Assembly (NCBI RefSeq): GCF_014268275.3
Contig: NZ_CP077084.1
Coordinates: 2,356,001-2,420,000, forward strand
Direction: 5' to 3'
Source: Pseudomonas tritici
Lineage (GTDB): Bacteria; Pseudomonadota; Gammaproteobacteria; Pseudomonadales; Pseudomonadaceae
Length of the DNA: 64,000 nt
Shown piece by piece: positions 1-8,771 of the stretch; the stretch's first letter is position 1, and every line of letters starts with the position of its first letter. Made by a program: the position numbers and the translations under genes. The notes beneath the pieces are model-generated. The model did not search any database and was not told where the DNA came from. It was given only the letters and a program-made list of their open reading frames with translations.

Positions 1-1652
1 TAGCCCGGGTCCTGAATCGACGGAAAGGCTGATTTACCTCTACGCAGGATCGAGTCAGGCAACAGGTCAGCGGCAGCTGCCCGCAACAGCGCTTTGCTCT
101 CGCCGTTGAAGATCTTCATGGCCCACGGGATGTTGAATACGTACTCCACCAGGCGGTGATCGCAGAACGGGACTCGCCCCTCAAGGCCGCTGGCCATCCC
201 CATGCGATCTTTTTTGTCGAGCAGCATCGGCAGCCATCGGGTGAGTGTGAGGTAGTTCAACTCGCGAGTACGTCGCTCTTCCGCAGACTCTCCGTCGAGC
301 CTGGGGACCTCGGCCAACGCTGTGCGGTAGAGTTCGGCTTCATAGTCGTCCAGTTTCAGGTCATCGATAAACTGTTTATGAAACAGCGCTTTGGGGGACA
401 GCCCGCGATGAGCCCCGAGTTTTAGCCATGGAAAGGTTTGCGCCGCCCGAGCCTGCGGGTCAGAAATCCACAGGTAGCCCCCGAATAGTTCATCGGCAGC
501 CTCGCCGGAAAGCGCGACGGTGGCGTGTTGGCGCACGTTGGCAAACAGTTGATGCAGTGAGATGTCCAAGTCGCCAAAGTTGAAGGGCAAGTCCCAGGCA
601 CGCATGACTTTTTCACGCAGAGTCGGGTCAAGTAAACTTGCGCGATCCAGGACGATGTTGTGGTGCCGGCTGCCGATGTGGCGTGCGGCTTCGGCTGCGA
701 AAGGCGCGTCGGCGGAGGGCCGGACGGGATCCGGCCGATAGTTTTCAGTGTGTCCCACAAAGTCGATGCAGAACGTCGATAGTGGATCCTCGCCATTGGC
801 CAGACGCTTCTTTTGTGCGAGTGCAGCGACGGTACTAGAGTCCAACCCTCCCGATAGCAGTGCACACAACGGAACGTCAGCAATCATTTGTCGGGCCACA
901 ATGTCATCGAGTAGCTCGCGGATGGTGGCAATGGTGGTTTCAAGATCGTCTGTGTGCGGTTTTGCTTCGAGCGCCCAATAGCGTTCTTCGCGTATTTGTC
1001 CACGACGCACCCGCAGCAGGTGGCCAGGCTTGAGTTCTTTCATACCGCTGAAGGGCACTTGCCCCGGAGTACGTAAAAATAGGAGTGCGTCGCAGAGGCT
1101 TTCACGAGTGGAGAGTGCTTTGACGTCAGGGTTGGCCAGGAGCGCCTTGGGTTCCGAGCCGAAAAGAACGCCGTCGGCCGTTGGATAGTAAAACAGTGGT
1201 TTTACCCCAAGCCGGTCCCTGACCAAAATCAGTTCATCATTCGCGCTGTCCCAAATTGCAATTGAGTACATGCCGTTAAGGCGATGCACGAAGTCAGCGC
1301 CCCAGTGCAGGTATGCCTGCAGCACCACTTCGGTATCGCAATGCGTCGCGAATCGATAGCCCGCCTGCATCAGTTCAGCGCGCAGCTCGATGAAGTTGTA
1401 GGTTTCGCCAGCATAGGAAATGACGGCTCTGGGCAGATTGCCAGGGCCTGTCTGCTGGCTCTGCATCGGTTGCAAACCACGTTCTGGGTCAATGATCGAT
1501 AGCCTGCGGTGACCCAGGGCTACGTGCTTGTCGATCCAAACACCGCGTGCGTCAGGGCCACGCAGTTTCAGGGTGTCTGTCATCGCGTCGATGGTGGCTG
1601 TTTCGTGTCTCAGGTCGTGGGCAAAGTCAACCCAACCGGTTATTCCACACAT
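1..1652 (-). CDS. AsnB-type glutamine-dependent asparagine synthase / amidotransferase (3' end outside window)
   Basis: The reading frame starts at the complement of 1650-1652 with MCGITGW; Cys2 is the nucleophile expected of class II glutamine amidotransferases. A glutaminase domain (SYAGETYN and HCDTEVV motifs) is followed by an AsnB synthetase domain with the ATP-pyrophosphatase loop LSGGLDSS and the GEAADELFGGY motif. About 550 residues are visible and the C-terminus lies beyond position 1. A GGAG lies 9 nt before the ATG. It sits 84 bp downstream of isnB on the same strand, so it probably belongs to the isonitrile operon. Such enzymes activate a carboxylate with ATP and transfer ammonia from glutamine; in clusters they often amidate a product rather than make asparagine. 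Which applies here cannot be read from the sequence. Confidence 0.9.
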   Translation of the reverse strand, partial: MCGITGWVDFAHDLRHETATIDAMTDTLKLRGPDARGVWIDKHVALGHRRLSIIDPERGLQPMQSQQTGPGNLPRAVISYAGETYNFIELRAELMQAGYRFATHCDTEVVLQAYLHWGADFVHRLNGMYSIAIWDSANDELILVRDRLGVKPLFYYPTADGVLFGSEPKALLANPDVKALSTRESLCDALLFLRTPGQVPFSGMKELKPGHLLRVRRGQIREERYWALEAKPHTDDLETTIATIRELLDDIVARQMIADVPLCALLSGGLDSSTVAALAQKKRLANGEDPLSTFCIDFVGHTENYRPDPVRPSADAPFAAEAARHIGSRHHNIVLDRASLLDPTLREKVMRAWDLPFNFGDLDISLHQLFANVRQHATVALSGEAADELFGGYLWISDPQARAAQTFPWLKLGAHRGLSPKALFHKQFIDDLKLDDYEAELYRTALAEVPRLDGESAEERRTRELNYLTLTRWLPMLLDKKDRMGMASGLEGRVPFCDHRLVEYVFNIPWAMKIFNGESKALLRAAAADLLPDSILRRGKSAFPSIQDPG

Positions 1653-1736
1653 GGGAATGTACTCCGCTGAAAAAGAGAAATAATGGGTGTCCCTGACACC
1701 TCCCCTTGGGTTAGGACCAGGCGTCAGGACCAGGCG

Positions 1737-2612
1737 TCAGGCCTGAGATGGGATATGAGGGTTGAGCAATGGCGGATCGCTGTGGATATGAACCCGGCGC
1801 AGATGTCGACCATTTTTGCTGGTGAAGCTCTCTCGGCCGTGGAGCAGGCTGAAGTTGTCGGTGAGCACGACATCGCCGGTTTGCCACTGATGGGCGTAGT
1901 AGGCACGCGGGTCATGCAATGCGGCGCCAAGGCTATCGAGTAATGCGGCGTGCTCGCTGTCGTCGATCCCGCTGAAAGTGTATTGCGATGGATTTATGAA
2001 GTCAGTGTCCCCCGCAACCGGTTGTTCGCAATATCGCAGTACAGGGAATTCCCTCCGCGGATGTCGATTGATGATAGGTGCGCTGGCGCAGTTGCTGTAG
2101 AGCTCCACCGTTCGTCGGTACGTGCCTTGGGCCCGGCTCCATAAGTTGCGTGTTTCGGGCGTTGCGATGCGCAATGCAACGGGCGTGCAGGCGAACGTGG
2201 TGCGCCCACCGTGGGGACAATCGTCGGCTCTCACGCAATGAAATATCTGGAATTCGGGTACGCTCTCCAGATACATGCCGTCCCAATGCAGTGGTACGTA
2301 GCTGTTGGAGAAAATATGGTCGTCCGGTGCCAGTTGCTCCTGCAGCTCCAGTACAGCGCCAAAAGGCCACATCATGATTTCGCCGAACGTAGAGCAATAT
2401 CGCGTGAGGCTTTCTGCTGTATCAAAACTGTCAAAACCGCGAAGAATGACGAGCTGGTGGTTATGTACCAATATGCGGAGCCAGGCAGTCGATAGCTCCC
2501 CGAGATGGACGTCGGGATGCCGTGGTGTGATCATCACGCCGAATTCAGGTGGAGTGAGTGTGGCAGGCAGACGCGCCGTGGTGATCAAGTGTGACAGGTT
2601 CGGGTCCGTCAT
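1737..2612 (-). CDS. isnB: Fe(II)/2-oxoglutarate dioxygenase, PvcB/IsnB type (TauD/TfdA family)
   Basis: The product has 291 residues and the TauD/TfdA fold. The iron-binding facial triad appears as H109-x-D111 (LHWDGMY) and H258 (LLHGR), with arginines at 269-273 that could bind 2-oxoglutarate. In PvcB/IsnB proteins the enzyme acts on an amino-acid-derived isonitrile, usually by oxidative decarboxylation to a vinyl isonitrile or by ring formation. The ATG overlaps the stop of isnA by 4 bp (ATGA), showing translational coupling. The pairing with an isonitrile synthase is the main reason to prefer this role over taurine dioxygenase or another TauD-family function. Confidence 0.85.
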   Translation of the reverse strand: MTDPNLSHLITTARLPATLTPPEFGVMITPRHPDVHLGELSTAWLRILVHNHQLVILRGFDSFDTAESLTRYCSTFGEIMMWPFGAVLELQEQLAPDDHIFSNSYVPLHWDGMYLESVPEFQIFHCVRADDCPHGGRTTFACTPVALRIATPETRNLWSRAQGTYRRTVELYSNCASAPIINRHPRREFPVLRYCEQPVAGDTDFINPSQYTFSGIDDSEHAALLDSLGAALHDPRAYYAHQWQTGDVVLTDNFSLLHGRESFTSKNGRHLRRVHIHSDPPLLNPHIPSQA

Positions 2613-3598
2613 ACTGCAGCCGCCAGCAAGGAGGTCGTTTGGGATGAGTCAATCGCATAGTGGCTGCGCAGGTCATCTTGCATGATCAGGTGGGCTCCAC
2701 AGCGTTGTGCGTCCTTGCGGTTCATTAGCTTGAAGTCATCTCCCATACCTACCGCTACGCCATGCCAAGGCGTAATCCAGCTGTCCTGGGCCGGCATCAT
2801 ATGAATGCCTATCTTCAAGCTGCTAACTGGCTGCGGATGGATGGATAATCTGATGGCGTTGGGGAACTCCTGTGCCAAGAGTTCGCCCCACGCCCAACTG
2901 CGTTGAATGACCTCGACGGACAGCAGCTTGGCTTTCTTCTGTAGGGCACTTCGTGATCCTGAATAGCCGGGTATCAGGTTGTCTTCAAACATGAAGCGGG
3001 TGATTGCCCGATACAACTCAACGCCCTCTGGCGTTTTCATTAACGTTTTTTTAACTGTCGTCAGTGGTTCTGCATAGCCCTCGATCAATAGCCTACGCAA
3101 CTGGTCAAAGTCATCTGTTAACGCATTGAGTCGAGTGCAATCTTCGAGATTATAGAGCCGTAAATGATGGGCGTGTTTTTGCGCAATTATATGGCCGATT
3201 GCAGATTGATACCGACTCACATCTTCGTCATCGACACCTATCACATCGCTGAATACACGCCCATCTGAGCAGATGGTCAGCCGCGCGCCTGGCGCGTAGT
3301 GGGATTTTATATCGGTGCATAACTTATCCAGAGACTGTAAGGAAATTCTTTCCGCCAGATCAGGAAGTCGGCCGATCACTTTATCCGGATTAGGCGATTT
3401 GGCGGGAAAGGCAGGCAAGACCAATTCGATCGGTCTACCCGCTTCCACGAATCGTTGGATCCGTGGAATCTGAATGGAGTGGATTTGATCGGCTTCCTCG
3501 TCCAGCGCGATGGGCAAGGAGGCCCGCTCATCTCGCCGACGAATACGCAGAATTTCGTTCAGAATAATAGAGGACGTATCACTTGGCATGTTATGCAT
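2609..3598 (-). CDS. isnA: isonitrile (isocyanide) synthase, PvcA/IsnA/DIT1 family
   Basis: The product has 329 residues from the ATG at 3598, chosen because AAGGT lies 8 nt upstream; an upstream in-frame codon at 3685 would add an unlikely 29-residue leader. Family hallmarks are FPAKSPNP (residues 64-71) followed by GRLPDLAE, then the ICSDGRVFSDV block and the RSWAWGELLA / IRLSIHPQP block. PvcA/IsnA enzymes convert the alpha-amino group of Tyr or Trp into an isonitrile using ribulose 5-phosphate as the carbon source. Substrate choice is not evident here. It is the first gene of a minus-strand operon with isnB and the AsnB-like gene, behind AT-rich DNA that suggests horizontal gain. Confidence 0.9.
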   Translation of the reverse strand: MHNMPSDTSSIILNEILRIRRRDERASLPIALDEEADQIHSIQIPRIQRFVEAGRPIELVLPAFPAKSPNPDKVIGRLPDLAERISLQSLDKLCTDIKSHYAPGARLTICSDGRVFSDVIGVDDEDVSRYQSAIGHIIAQKHAHHLRLYNLEDCTRLNALTDDFDQLRRLLIEGYAEPLTTVKKTLMKTPEGVELYRAITRFMFEDNLIPGYSGSRSALQKKAKLLSVEVIQRSWAWGELLAQEFPNAIRLSIHPQPVSSLKIGIHMMPAQDSWITPWHGVAVGMGDDFKLMNRKDAQRCGAHLIMQDDLRSHYAIDSSQTTSLLAAAV

Positions 3599-4118
3599 CG
3601 GATGTACCTTTTTTGTAGTTGTTTGGTCATTGTTTTTAAGGCGCGGTTTTTTCTGTTTTGGATGGTATTGCCAGCTGCCGTGCACGGCGCTGGCGTAAAA
3701 AATAGTTAAAATGTTAGCGATGCCTCGAGCAAGCCTGTACTAACGTTTTGTTACTTTTGCTTTTTTTTGGGTTGGCTTTTGTTTATGTTTTTTCAAGGTT
3801 GAGAAAGTACTGGGGGCAGCATTCTTTTTACGCAGGGGTGGCTGAAGTGTCTGTGCTGTATGGCGTTGAGGATTTTTGATGGTGAATGAGTCGCGCGCTG
3901 AGGTGGTTTCTAAAGTATTTATATGTACGCATGTTTAAAGTTTCAAAGGGTTGTGTATATTTTTCTGTTTGTGTCGACATAATGATTTGTTATTTTTTTT
4001 GGCGTTTCTTCATTGGTAGGTAGGTTTTTCTTTATCTGTGCGTCGAAATTGGTTCGAACGCGTAGCGCAATGACTTACAGCAAAGTGTCGCCGAAGAGGG
4101 TAGGCATGTAGCACTGAT
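3599..4118. other. AT-rich intergenic region upstream of isnA
   Basis: About 520 bp with no convincing reading frame. It is rich in T runs and clearly lower in GC than the flanking genes. It must hold the isnA promoter (minus strand) and the end of the hydrolase transcript. A weak sigma70-like pair (TTGCTC, 17 nt, TTAACT on the minus strand, near 3708-3737) is possible but not compelling. No regulator gene lies beside the operon. Confidence 0.5.
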
Positions 4119-5048
4119 CTACTGCGAAAAAATCCTGCGTCCCTTGTCAAATGCGAGTAATTCCAATAGCGCGTCAAGGGTAGTCTGCGGCGCTTCCTGG
4201 GGGATATTGTGGCCCACGCCGGGCAGCACCTGGCGCCGGTAAAACCCGCTGAAATGCGCCACGTCATCATCCTCTTCGGGTGGCGGGCCCACCCCATCAT
4301 CGGCACCGCACAGCGAAATGCTTGGCACCGAAATCGGCGGCTGCAATACCAGGGCTTGCTCGATGGCTTCGAGTGCGGGGTCACCAGGCGCATACATAAA
4401 ACGGTGGCGATAGGAATGGATCACCACCTCGACAAAATCCGGGTTATCAAACGACGGCGCCGTCTGCTCATACAGCCCCGGTCCTTCGGTCCAGGACGGC
4501 GACCACAGTGACCACAGCAGTTCGCAGAGTTCGCGACGGTTGGCGGTCAAGCCGTCGACACCGCGCTGGGTATGAAAGTAGTACTGGTACCACAAGCGGT
4601 GTTCCGTCTCGGGTGCCCGTGGCGCCAGCGACTCGGCGATGTCCTGGATGTTGTAGCCGTCACCGGTCACCAATCCACTGACGCGATCGGGCCACAGCGC
4701 CGCGACGATACACGCGGCACGTCCACCCCAATCGTAGCCGGCGAGGGTCGCCTGTGGGATGCCCAGCGCATCCATGAAGTCCAGCAGGTCCTTGGCCAAC
4801 GCCGCCTGCTGTCCGGAGCGCATGACGTGTTCGTTGATAAAACGCGTCGGGCCGTAACCGCGCAGGTACGGCACCAGCACCCGCAAGCCATGCCCGGCCA
4901 GTACGGGCGCTATCGCGTCATAGGCGCGAGGGTCGTAGGGGAAGCCGTGCAGCAGGATCACAGGTTTTCCATCAGCGGGGCCGTGGGCTTCATACGCCAC
5001 ATCGAGCATGGACGTACGGACGTAAAGCAGCGGGGCAGTGGTGGTCAT
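4119..5048 (-). CDS. alpha/beta-hydrolase, epoxide hydrolase / haloalkane dehalogenase-like
   Basis: The product has 309 residues. The oxyanion-hole motif is LLHGFPYDPRAYD, the nucleophile elbow is GYDWGG (Asp nucleophile, as in epoxide hydrolases and haloacid/haloalkane-acting members), and the catalytic His is in GVGHNIPQE near the C-terminus. There is no signal peptide, so it should be cytoplasmic. The Asp nucleophile rules out a simple serine esterase. The substrate is unknown. It stands alone between the isonitrile operon and the GH15 gene, with 122 bp to the latter, and may be its own transcription unit. Confidence 0.85.
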   Translation of the reverse strand: MTTTAPLLYVRTSMLDVAYEAHGPADGKPVILLHGFPYDPRAYDAIAPVLAGHGLRVLVPYLRGYGPTRFINEHVMRSGQQAALAKDLLDFMDALGIPQATLAGYDWGGRAACIVAALWPDRVSGLVTGDGYNIQDIAESLAPRAPETEHRLWYQYYFHTQRGVDGLTANRRELCELLWSLWSPSWTEGPGLYEQTAPSFDNPDFVEVVIHSYRHRFMYAPGDPALEAIEQALVLQPPISVPSISLCGADDGVGPPPEEDDDVAHFSGFYRRQVLPGVGHNIPQEAPQTTLDALLELLAFDKGRRIFSQ

Positions 5049-5170
5049 GGTGAGCGTTCATCGGCTGGCCAGAGGTGCTGGAACTCTAGCCGAAAGCCGT
5101 GAACGGGAGGGGTGGAATTTAAGGCAATAGGCTGACGTGTGTAGCCCGAGGTCAGCGCCGTTCGGCGACC

Positions 5171-6994
5171 TCAGGGTTGCCAGGTGGTTTTTTCCCCGCT
5201 GAGCTTACGGTCCAGGAAGGTCGCAGCGCTGATCAACGCCAAGTGGCTCAAGGCTTGCGGCGTATTGCCCAAGTGGCGGGCCTGGCTGTCGAACTCTTCT
5301 GCGTACAGCCCCAGAGGGTTGGCGTAACGCAGCAGTTGTTCGAATTCCAGGTGGGCCTTTTCCACTTGCCCGGCGCGGGCCAGGCATTCGACGTACCAGA
5401 ACGAGCAGGCCGCAAATGCGCCTTCAGTGCCTTGCAGGCCGTCGATCTGGCTGTCGTCGTTGCGATAGCGGTAGACCATGCCGTCGCGCACCAGGCTTTT
5501 CTGGATGGCTTCCAGCGTTGAGAGCCAGCGTGGATCGGTCGCCGCGACGAAGCGCACCAACGGCATCAGTAGCATCGAGCCGTCGAGCGCAGTGCTGCCG
5601 ATATGCTGCACAAAATGTCCGCGTTCTTCGTTCCAGAAGTTGCTCCAGATGTCGGCATAGATCGCTTGGCGGGTCTGGTCCCAACGTGCAAAAGGCGCCG
5701 GCAGCGAACGCTTGGACGCCAGGCGGATGGCGCGGTCCAGCGCGACCCAGCACATCAGTCGCGAGTGCAGGAAGTGATGCTGCTCGCCGCGCATTTCCCA
5801 GATGCCTACGTCTTTGGTGTTCCAGATCTCGCAGACCTGATCGGCGACTTCTACCGTATGTTTCCAGCCCTCATGAGAGATGGCTTCGCCGTACTTGTTG
5901 ACCAGGTACACCGCGTCCATCAGTTCGCCGTAGATGTCGAGCTGGATCTGGTCGAACGCCTCGTTGCCAATGCGCACCGGCTTGGCGCCGCCGTGGCCGC
6001 TGAAGTGGTCCAGCTCGGCTTCCGGCAGCTCCTGGCGACCATCGATGCCGTAGAGAATATTGATTTTGGTCGGCTGGCCGCAGCAGTCACTGACCCGGCC
6101 TTTGAGCCAGCGCATATAAGCGTTGGCTTCTTCGACAAACCCCAGGCGCATAAAGGCGTAGACGGTGAACGAGGCGTCGCGGATCCAGGTGTAGCGGTAG
6201 TCCCAGTTACGTTCGCCACCGGGCGTTTCCGGCAGGCTGAAGGTGGCAGCGGCGATGATTGCGCCGTGTTTGCGCGAGGTCAAAAGCTTGAGCGCCAGGG
6301 CCGAGCGGTTGACCATTTCGCGCCAGCGGCCACGGTAGTTCGACTGCGCGATCCAGCCGCGCCAGAACTTCAAGGTGTGGGACAGCGCCAGGTCGGTGCA
6401 GCCGCCGTCGACGCGTTCATCCTCCTGGCCGCCCAAGACGAACTCGGCACCTTCTTCCTGGTCCAGGGTAAAACTGGCCACGGCGGCGCCGTCCTTGATC
6501 TGCAACGGCTGGCTGCTGGCCAGGCGCAGGCCAGGTTGGCCGTCGGCGCTGAAACACACCTTGCCGTTGTCGAGGCTGGCGTGGGTAGGCGTGCGTGCGT
6601 AGTCGTGGCGCACCGCGCAACGCAGATGAAGGGTGGCCTTGCCACTGACCACGCGCACTCGGCGGATCAGCAGCGGCAGGTCTTCGATTTCTTCGCTGAT
6701 GACCAACAGATCAGTGATCTCCACCACGGCTTCGTCGCTGAGCCAGCGGGTCTGCAGCACGTTGGTGTCGGGCAGGTAAATTTGTTCGCGCCGCGCGTTG
6801 GGCAGGTCCGGGGCGAGTTGGAAAATGCCGGCGTCGGGGCTGTCCAGCAGCGAGCAGAAGATCGACGGGCTGTCGAATTCCGGCCAGCAGAAGAAGTCGA
6901 TGCTGCCTTTATCGTTTACCAAGGCCGCACTGCGCATATCGCCGATGATGCCGTGGGCATCGATGGCGCTTTGTTGTTCGTTCAAATCAACCAT
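5171..6994 (-). CDS. glycoside hydrolase family 15 protein (glucoamylase/trehalase-like)
   Basis: The product has 607 residues from the ATG at 6994 (a GTG at 7000 is an alternative). The N-terminal beta domain (GIIGDMRSAALV, residues 16-28) is followed by an (alpha/alpha)6 barrel with RNWDYRYTWIRDASFT (264-279), the WEMRGEQHHFLHS block with the catalytic Glu (about 401-413) and a second acidic motif YAEEFD (566-571). GH15 enzymes hydrolyse alpha-linked glucose from maltodextrin or trehalose by inversion; bacterial proteins of this length are often trehalases or glucoamylases of unknown preference. The start overlaps the SDR gene by 8 bp, so the two are co-translated. Confidence 0.9.
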   Translation of the reverse strand: MVDLNEQQSAIDAHGIIGDMRSAALVNDKGSIDFFCWPEFDSPSIFCSLLDSPDAGIFQLAPDLPNARREQIYLPDTNVLQTRWLSDEAVVEITDLLVISEEIEDLPLLIRRVRVVSGKATLHLRCAVRHDYARTPTHASLDNGKVCFSADGQPGLRLASSQPLQIKDGAAVASFTLDQEEGAEFVLGGQEDERVDGGCTDLALSHTLKFWRGWIAQSNYRGRWREMVNRSALALKLLTSRKHGAIIAAATFSLPETPGGERNWDYRYTWIRDASFTVYAFMRLGFVEEANAYMRWLKGRVSDCCGQPTKINILYGIDGRQELPEAELDHFSGHGGAKPVRIGNEAFDQIQLDIYGELMDAVYLVNKYGEAISHEGWKHTVEVADQVCEIWNTKDVGIWEMRGEQHHFLHSRLMCWVALDRAIRLASKRSLPAPFARWDQTRQAIYADIWSNFWNEERGHFVQHIGSTALDGSMLLMPLVRFVAATDPRWLSTLEAIQKSLVRDGMVYRYRNDDSQIDGLQGTEGAFAACSFWYVECLARAGQVEKAHLEFEQLLRYANPLGLYAEEFDSQARHLGNTPQALSHLALISAATFLDRKLSGEKTTWQP

Positions 6995-7787
6995 TGCCAC
7001 GAAACTCCGGATAAAGGCTCATGCCGCCATCGATAAAGAGCGTGCTGCCCACGACGTAGTCGGAAGCATCACTGGCCAGCCACACCACGGCGTTGGCTAC
7101 ATCTTCTACATCGCCGACGCGGCCATAGGGAATCAGCTTCAGCAACTCCTTCTCTGCGGCACCTTCAGTGGCCGCACGGTTGATCGCCGTACGAATCGCG
7201 CCGGGCGCAATGCCGTTGATGCGGATGCGCTGTTCGCTGACTTCCTGGGCGAGAGTGCGCATCAGCATTTCCACGCCACCTTTGGACGCCGCGTAATTCA
7301 CATGCCCGGCCCAGGGGATCAACTGGTGCACCGAGCTCATGTGGATGATTTTGCCTGCCGCCCGCGACACACCCTCGCGCACGCCCTGGCGATTGAAGAT
7401 CCGCACAGCCGCCCGCGCACACAGAAACTGGCCGGTGAGGTTGACGCCGATCACTGCGTTCCAGTCGTCGAGGCTCATGTCGACCAGGTTGGCGTCCTTT
7501 TGCATGCCGGAATTGGCCACCAGGATGTCCAGGCGGCCAAAGGCATCCAGCGCCTGGGCAAACAGCCGCTCCACGTCCGCTTCTTTAGACACGTCGGCGC
7601 CGATCGCAATCGCCCGGCCGCCGCTGGCATTGATCTGTTCGGCAAGGGCTTCGGCGGGCGCCGCCTGGGCATTGTAATTCAGCACCACGGCCGCTCCGGC
7701 CTGTGCCAGAGCCTTGGCCGCGCCGGCACCGATGCCGGAACTGGCGCCTGTCACCAGTGCCACTTGTTGTTCCAACGAAATATGCAT
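6987..7787 (-). CDS. short-chain dehydrogenase, glucose 1-dehydrogenase-like
   Basis: The product has 266 residues. It has the classical SDR cofactor motif TGASSGIGAG (14-23), NSGM (the NAG position), a catalytic Ser in IIHMSSVHQ, and NYAASKGG giving the Tyr-x3-Lys pair. C-terminal FIDGGMSLYPEF is typical of glucose 1-dehydrogenase-like SDRs. Coupling to the GH15 gene fits a role on the glucose released by it, but SDR substrate specificity cannot be read from motifs. The start codon faces the promoter region of the sulfation operon (divergent). Confidence 0.85.
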   Translation of the reverse strand: MHISLEQQVALVTGASSGIGAGAAKALAQAGAAVVLNYNAQAAPAEALAEQINASGGRAIAIGADVSKEADVERLFAQALDAFGRLDILVANSGMQKDANLVDMSLDDWNAVIGVNLTGQFLCARAAVRIFNRQGVREGVSRAAGKIIHMSSVHQLIPWAGHVNYAASKGGVEMLMRTLAQEVSEQRIRINGIAPGAIRTAINRAATEGAAEKELLKLIPYGRVGDVEDVANAVVWLASDASDYVVGSTLFIDGGMSLYPEFRGNG

Positions 7788-7945
7788 TGCTCACCCAGCC
7801 TTAAATCCGTGAGTTCAAGTAGCTGACTGATAGCGCGCAAGGGAAGTTCACCCGTGTGAAATTAGCGACTACAACCATGGTGAAAAATGGAATAACAGAA
7901 CTATAAAAAATAACCATAAGATACTAAAAAACCGCTCAAAAGCGT

Positions 7946-7974
7946 TTGACAGGCTTTTTCGCCCCGTGTCTTAT
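7946..7974 (+). promoter_or_regulatory. candidate sigma70 promoter for the sulfation operon
   Basis: TTGACA at 7946-7951, a 17-nt spacer, and TCTTAT at 7969-7974 (4 of 6 matches to the -10 consensus), about 67 nt before the HAD gene. The surrounding 254-bp divergent region (7788-8041) is AT-rich on its left half. Confidence 0.45.
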
Positions 7975-8041
7975 AGGCACACCTCAACCCGCTCCGTTGG
8001 TAGTTCGGAAGTCATCGCGGGGCCAGCAATAAGAGATATCT

Positions 8042-8746
8042 ATGTGCCTCTCGGCCGATATAGGGGAACAGCCCGTTCAGGAAACAGCCGCTGCCTTAGT
8101 TGGCGTGCCTAAGTTAGTTATCTTCGATTGCGACGGTGTGCTTGTCCAAAGCGAAGAAATAACCCTGTCTGTGTTGATCGCCCTGCTAAATGCGTTAGTA
8201 CCGGACGACGCGATGTTAGATGCCACACGTTTTATCGAACACTTCCGTGGGCGCAAGGTTGTTGAGTGTTTACGCGAGGCGGAACAGCTTTTAAATGTTC
8301 GCCTGGACAGTGAGTTTGAACAGCGCTTTCGAAAGCAGGCATTGGACGCACTGACAAAACGTTTAAAAGCCACTGATGGAATGATTGAAGTACTGCAAGC
8401 GCTGACCGTTCCTTTTTGCGTAGCGTCCAGTGCGCCACGTGACAAGATAGAACACTGTCTGCGCCTTACCGGGCTGCTCTCTTATTTCGAAGGGCGAATA
8501 TTCAGTTGTTATGAGTTGGGCAGTTGGAAGCCTGATCCCTTAGTGTTTCTGACGGCGTGTGATGCTTACGGTATTGATGTGAGTGATGCATTGGTTGTTG
8601 AAGACAGTGTGACCGGTATTCAGGCTGCTGTTGCCGCCCATCTACGTGTCTTGGGCTTTGGCCCTCCGCATCGGCATCCGCAGTTAGTGGCTGCCGGCGC
8701 ACGGCCGATTGCCGATATACGTGAAATGCTGGCCGTTTTTAATTGA
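8042..8746 (+). CDS. HAD-superfamily phosphatase, beta-phosphoglucomutase-like
   Basis: The product has 234 residues. Motif I is FDCDGVLVQSEE (nucleophile Asp about residue 29), motif II is in CVASSAPRDK, the lysine is in LGSWKPDPLVF, and motif IV is VVEDSVTGIQAA. This is the HAD subfamily I layout of beta-phosphoglucomutase and small sugar-phosphate phosphatases. It is the first gene of the operon and 25 bp ahead of the transaldolase-like gene, so it most likely removes a phosphate from the sugar-phosphate intermediate made there. The Shine-Dalgarno sequence is weak (AAGAGA). The exact substrate is unknown. Confidence 0.85.
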   Translation: MCLSADIGEQPVQETAAALVGVPKLVIFDCDGVLVQSEEITLSVLIALLNALVPDDAMLDATRFIEHFRGRKVVECLREAEQLLNVRLDSEFEQRFRKQALDALTKRLKATDGMIEVLQALTVPFCVASSAPRDKIEHCLRLTGLLSYFEGRIFSCYELGSWKPDPLVFLTACDAYGIDVSDALVVEDSVTGIQAAVAAHLRVLGFGPPHRHPQLVAAGARPIADIREMLAVFN

Positions 8747-8771
8747 TCTTATTACTCAGGGAGGAGGCGTC

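Noticed and set aside
422..883. Long minus-strand frame of 153 residues inside the AsnB-like gene
   Set aside because: It is in a different frame from the clear MCGITGW-starting AsnB-type reading frame and shows no domain; a shadow frame.
5603..7036. Plus-strand open frame of 477 codons over the GH15 gene
   Set aside because: It mirrors the GH15 coding region, as is common in GC-rich DNA; there is no ribosome-binding site or recognisable motif.
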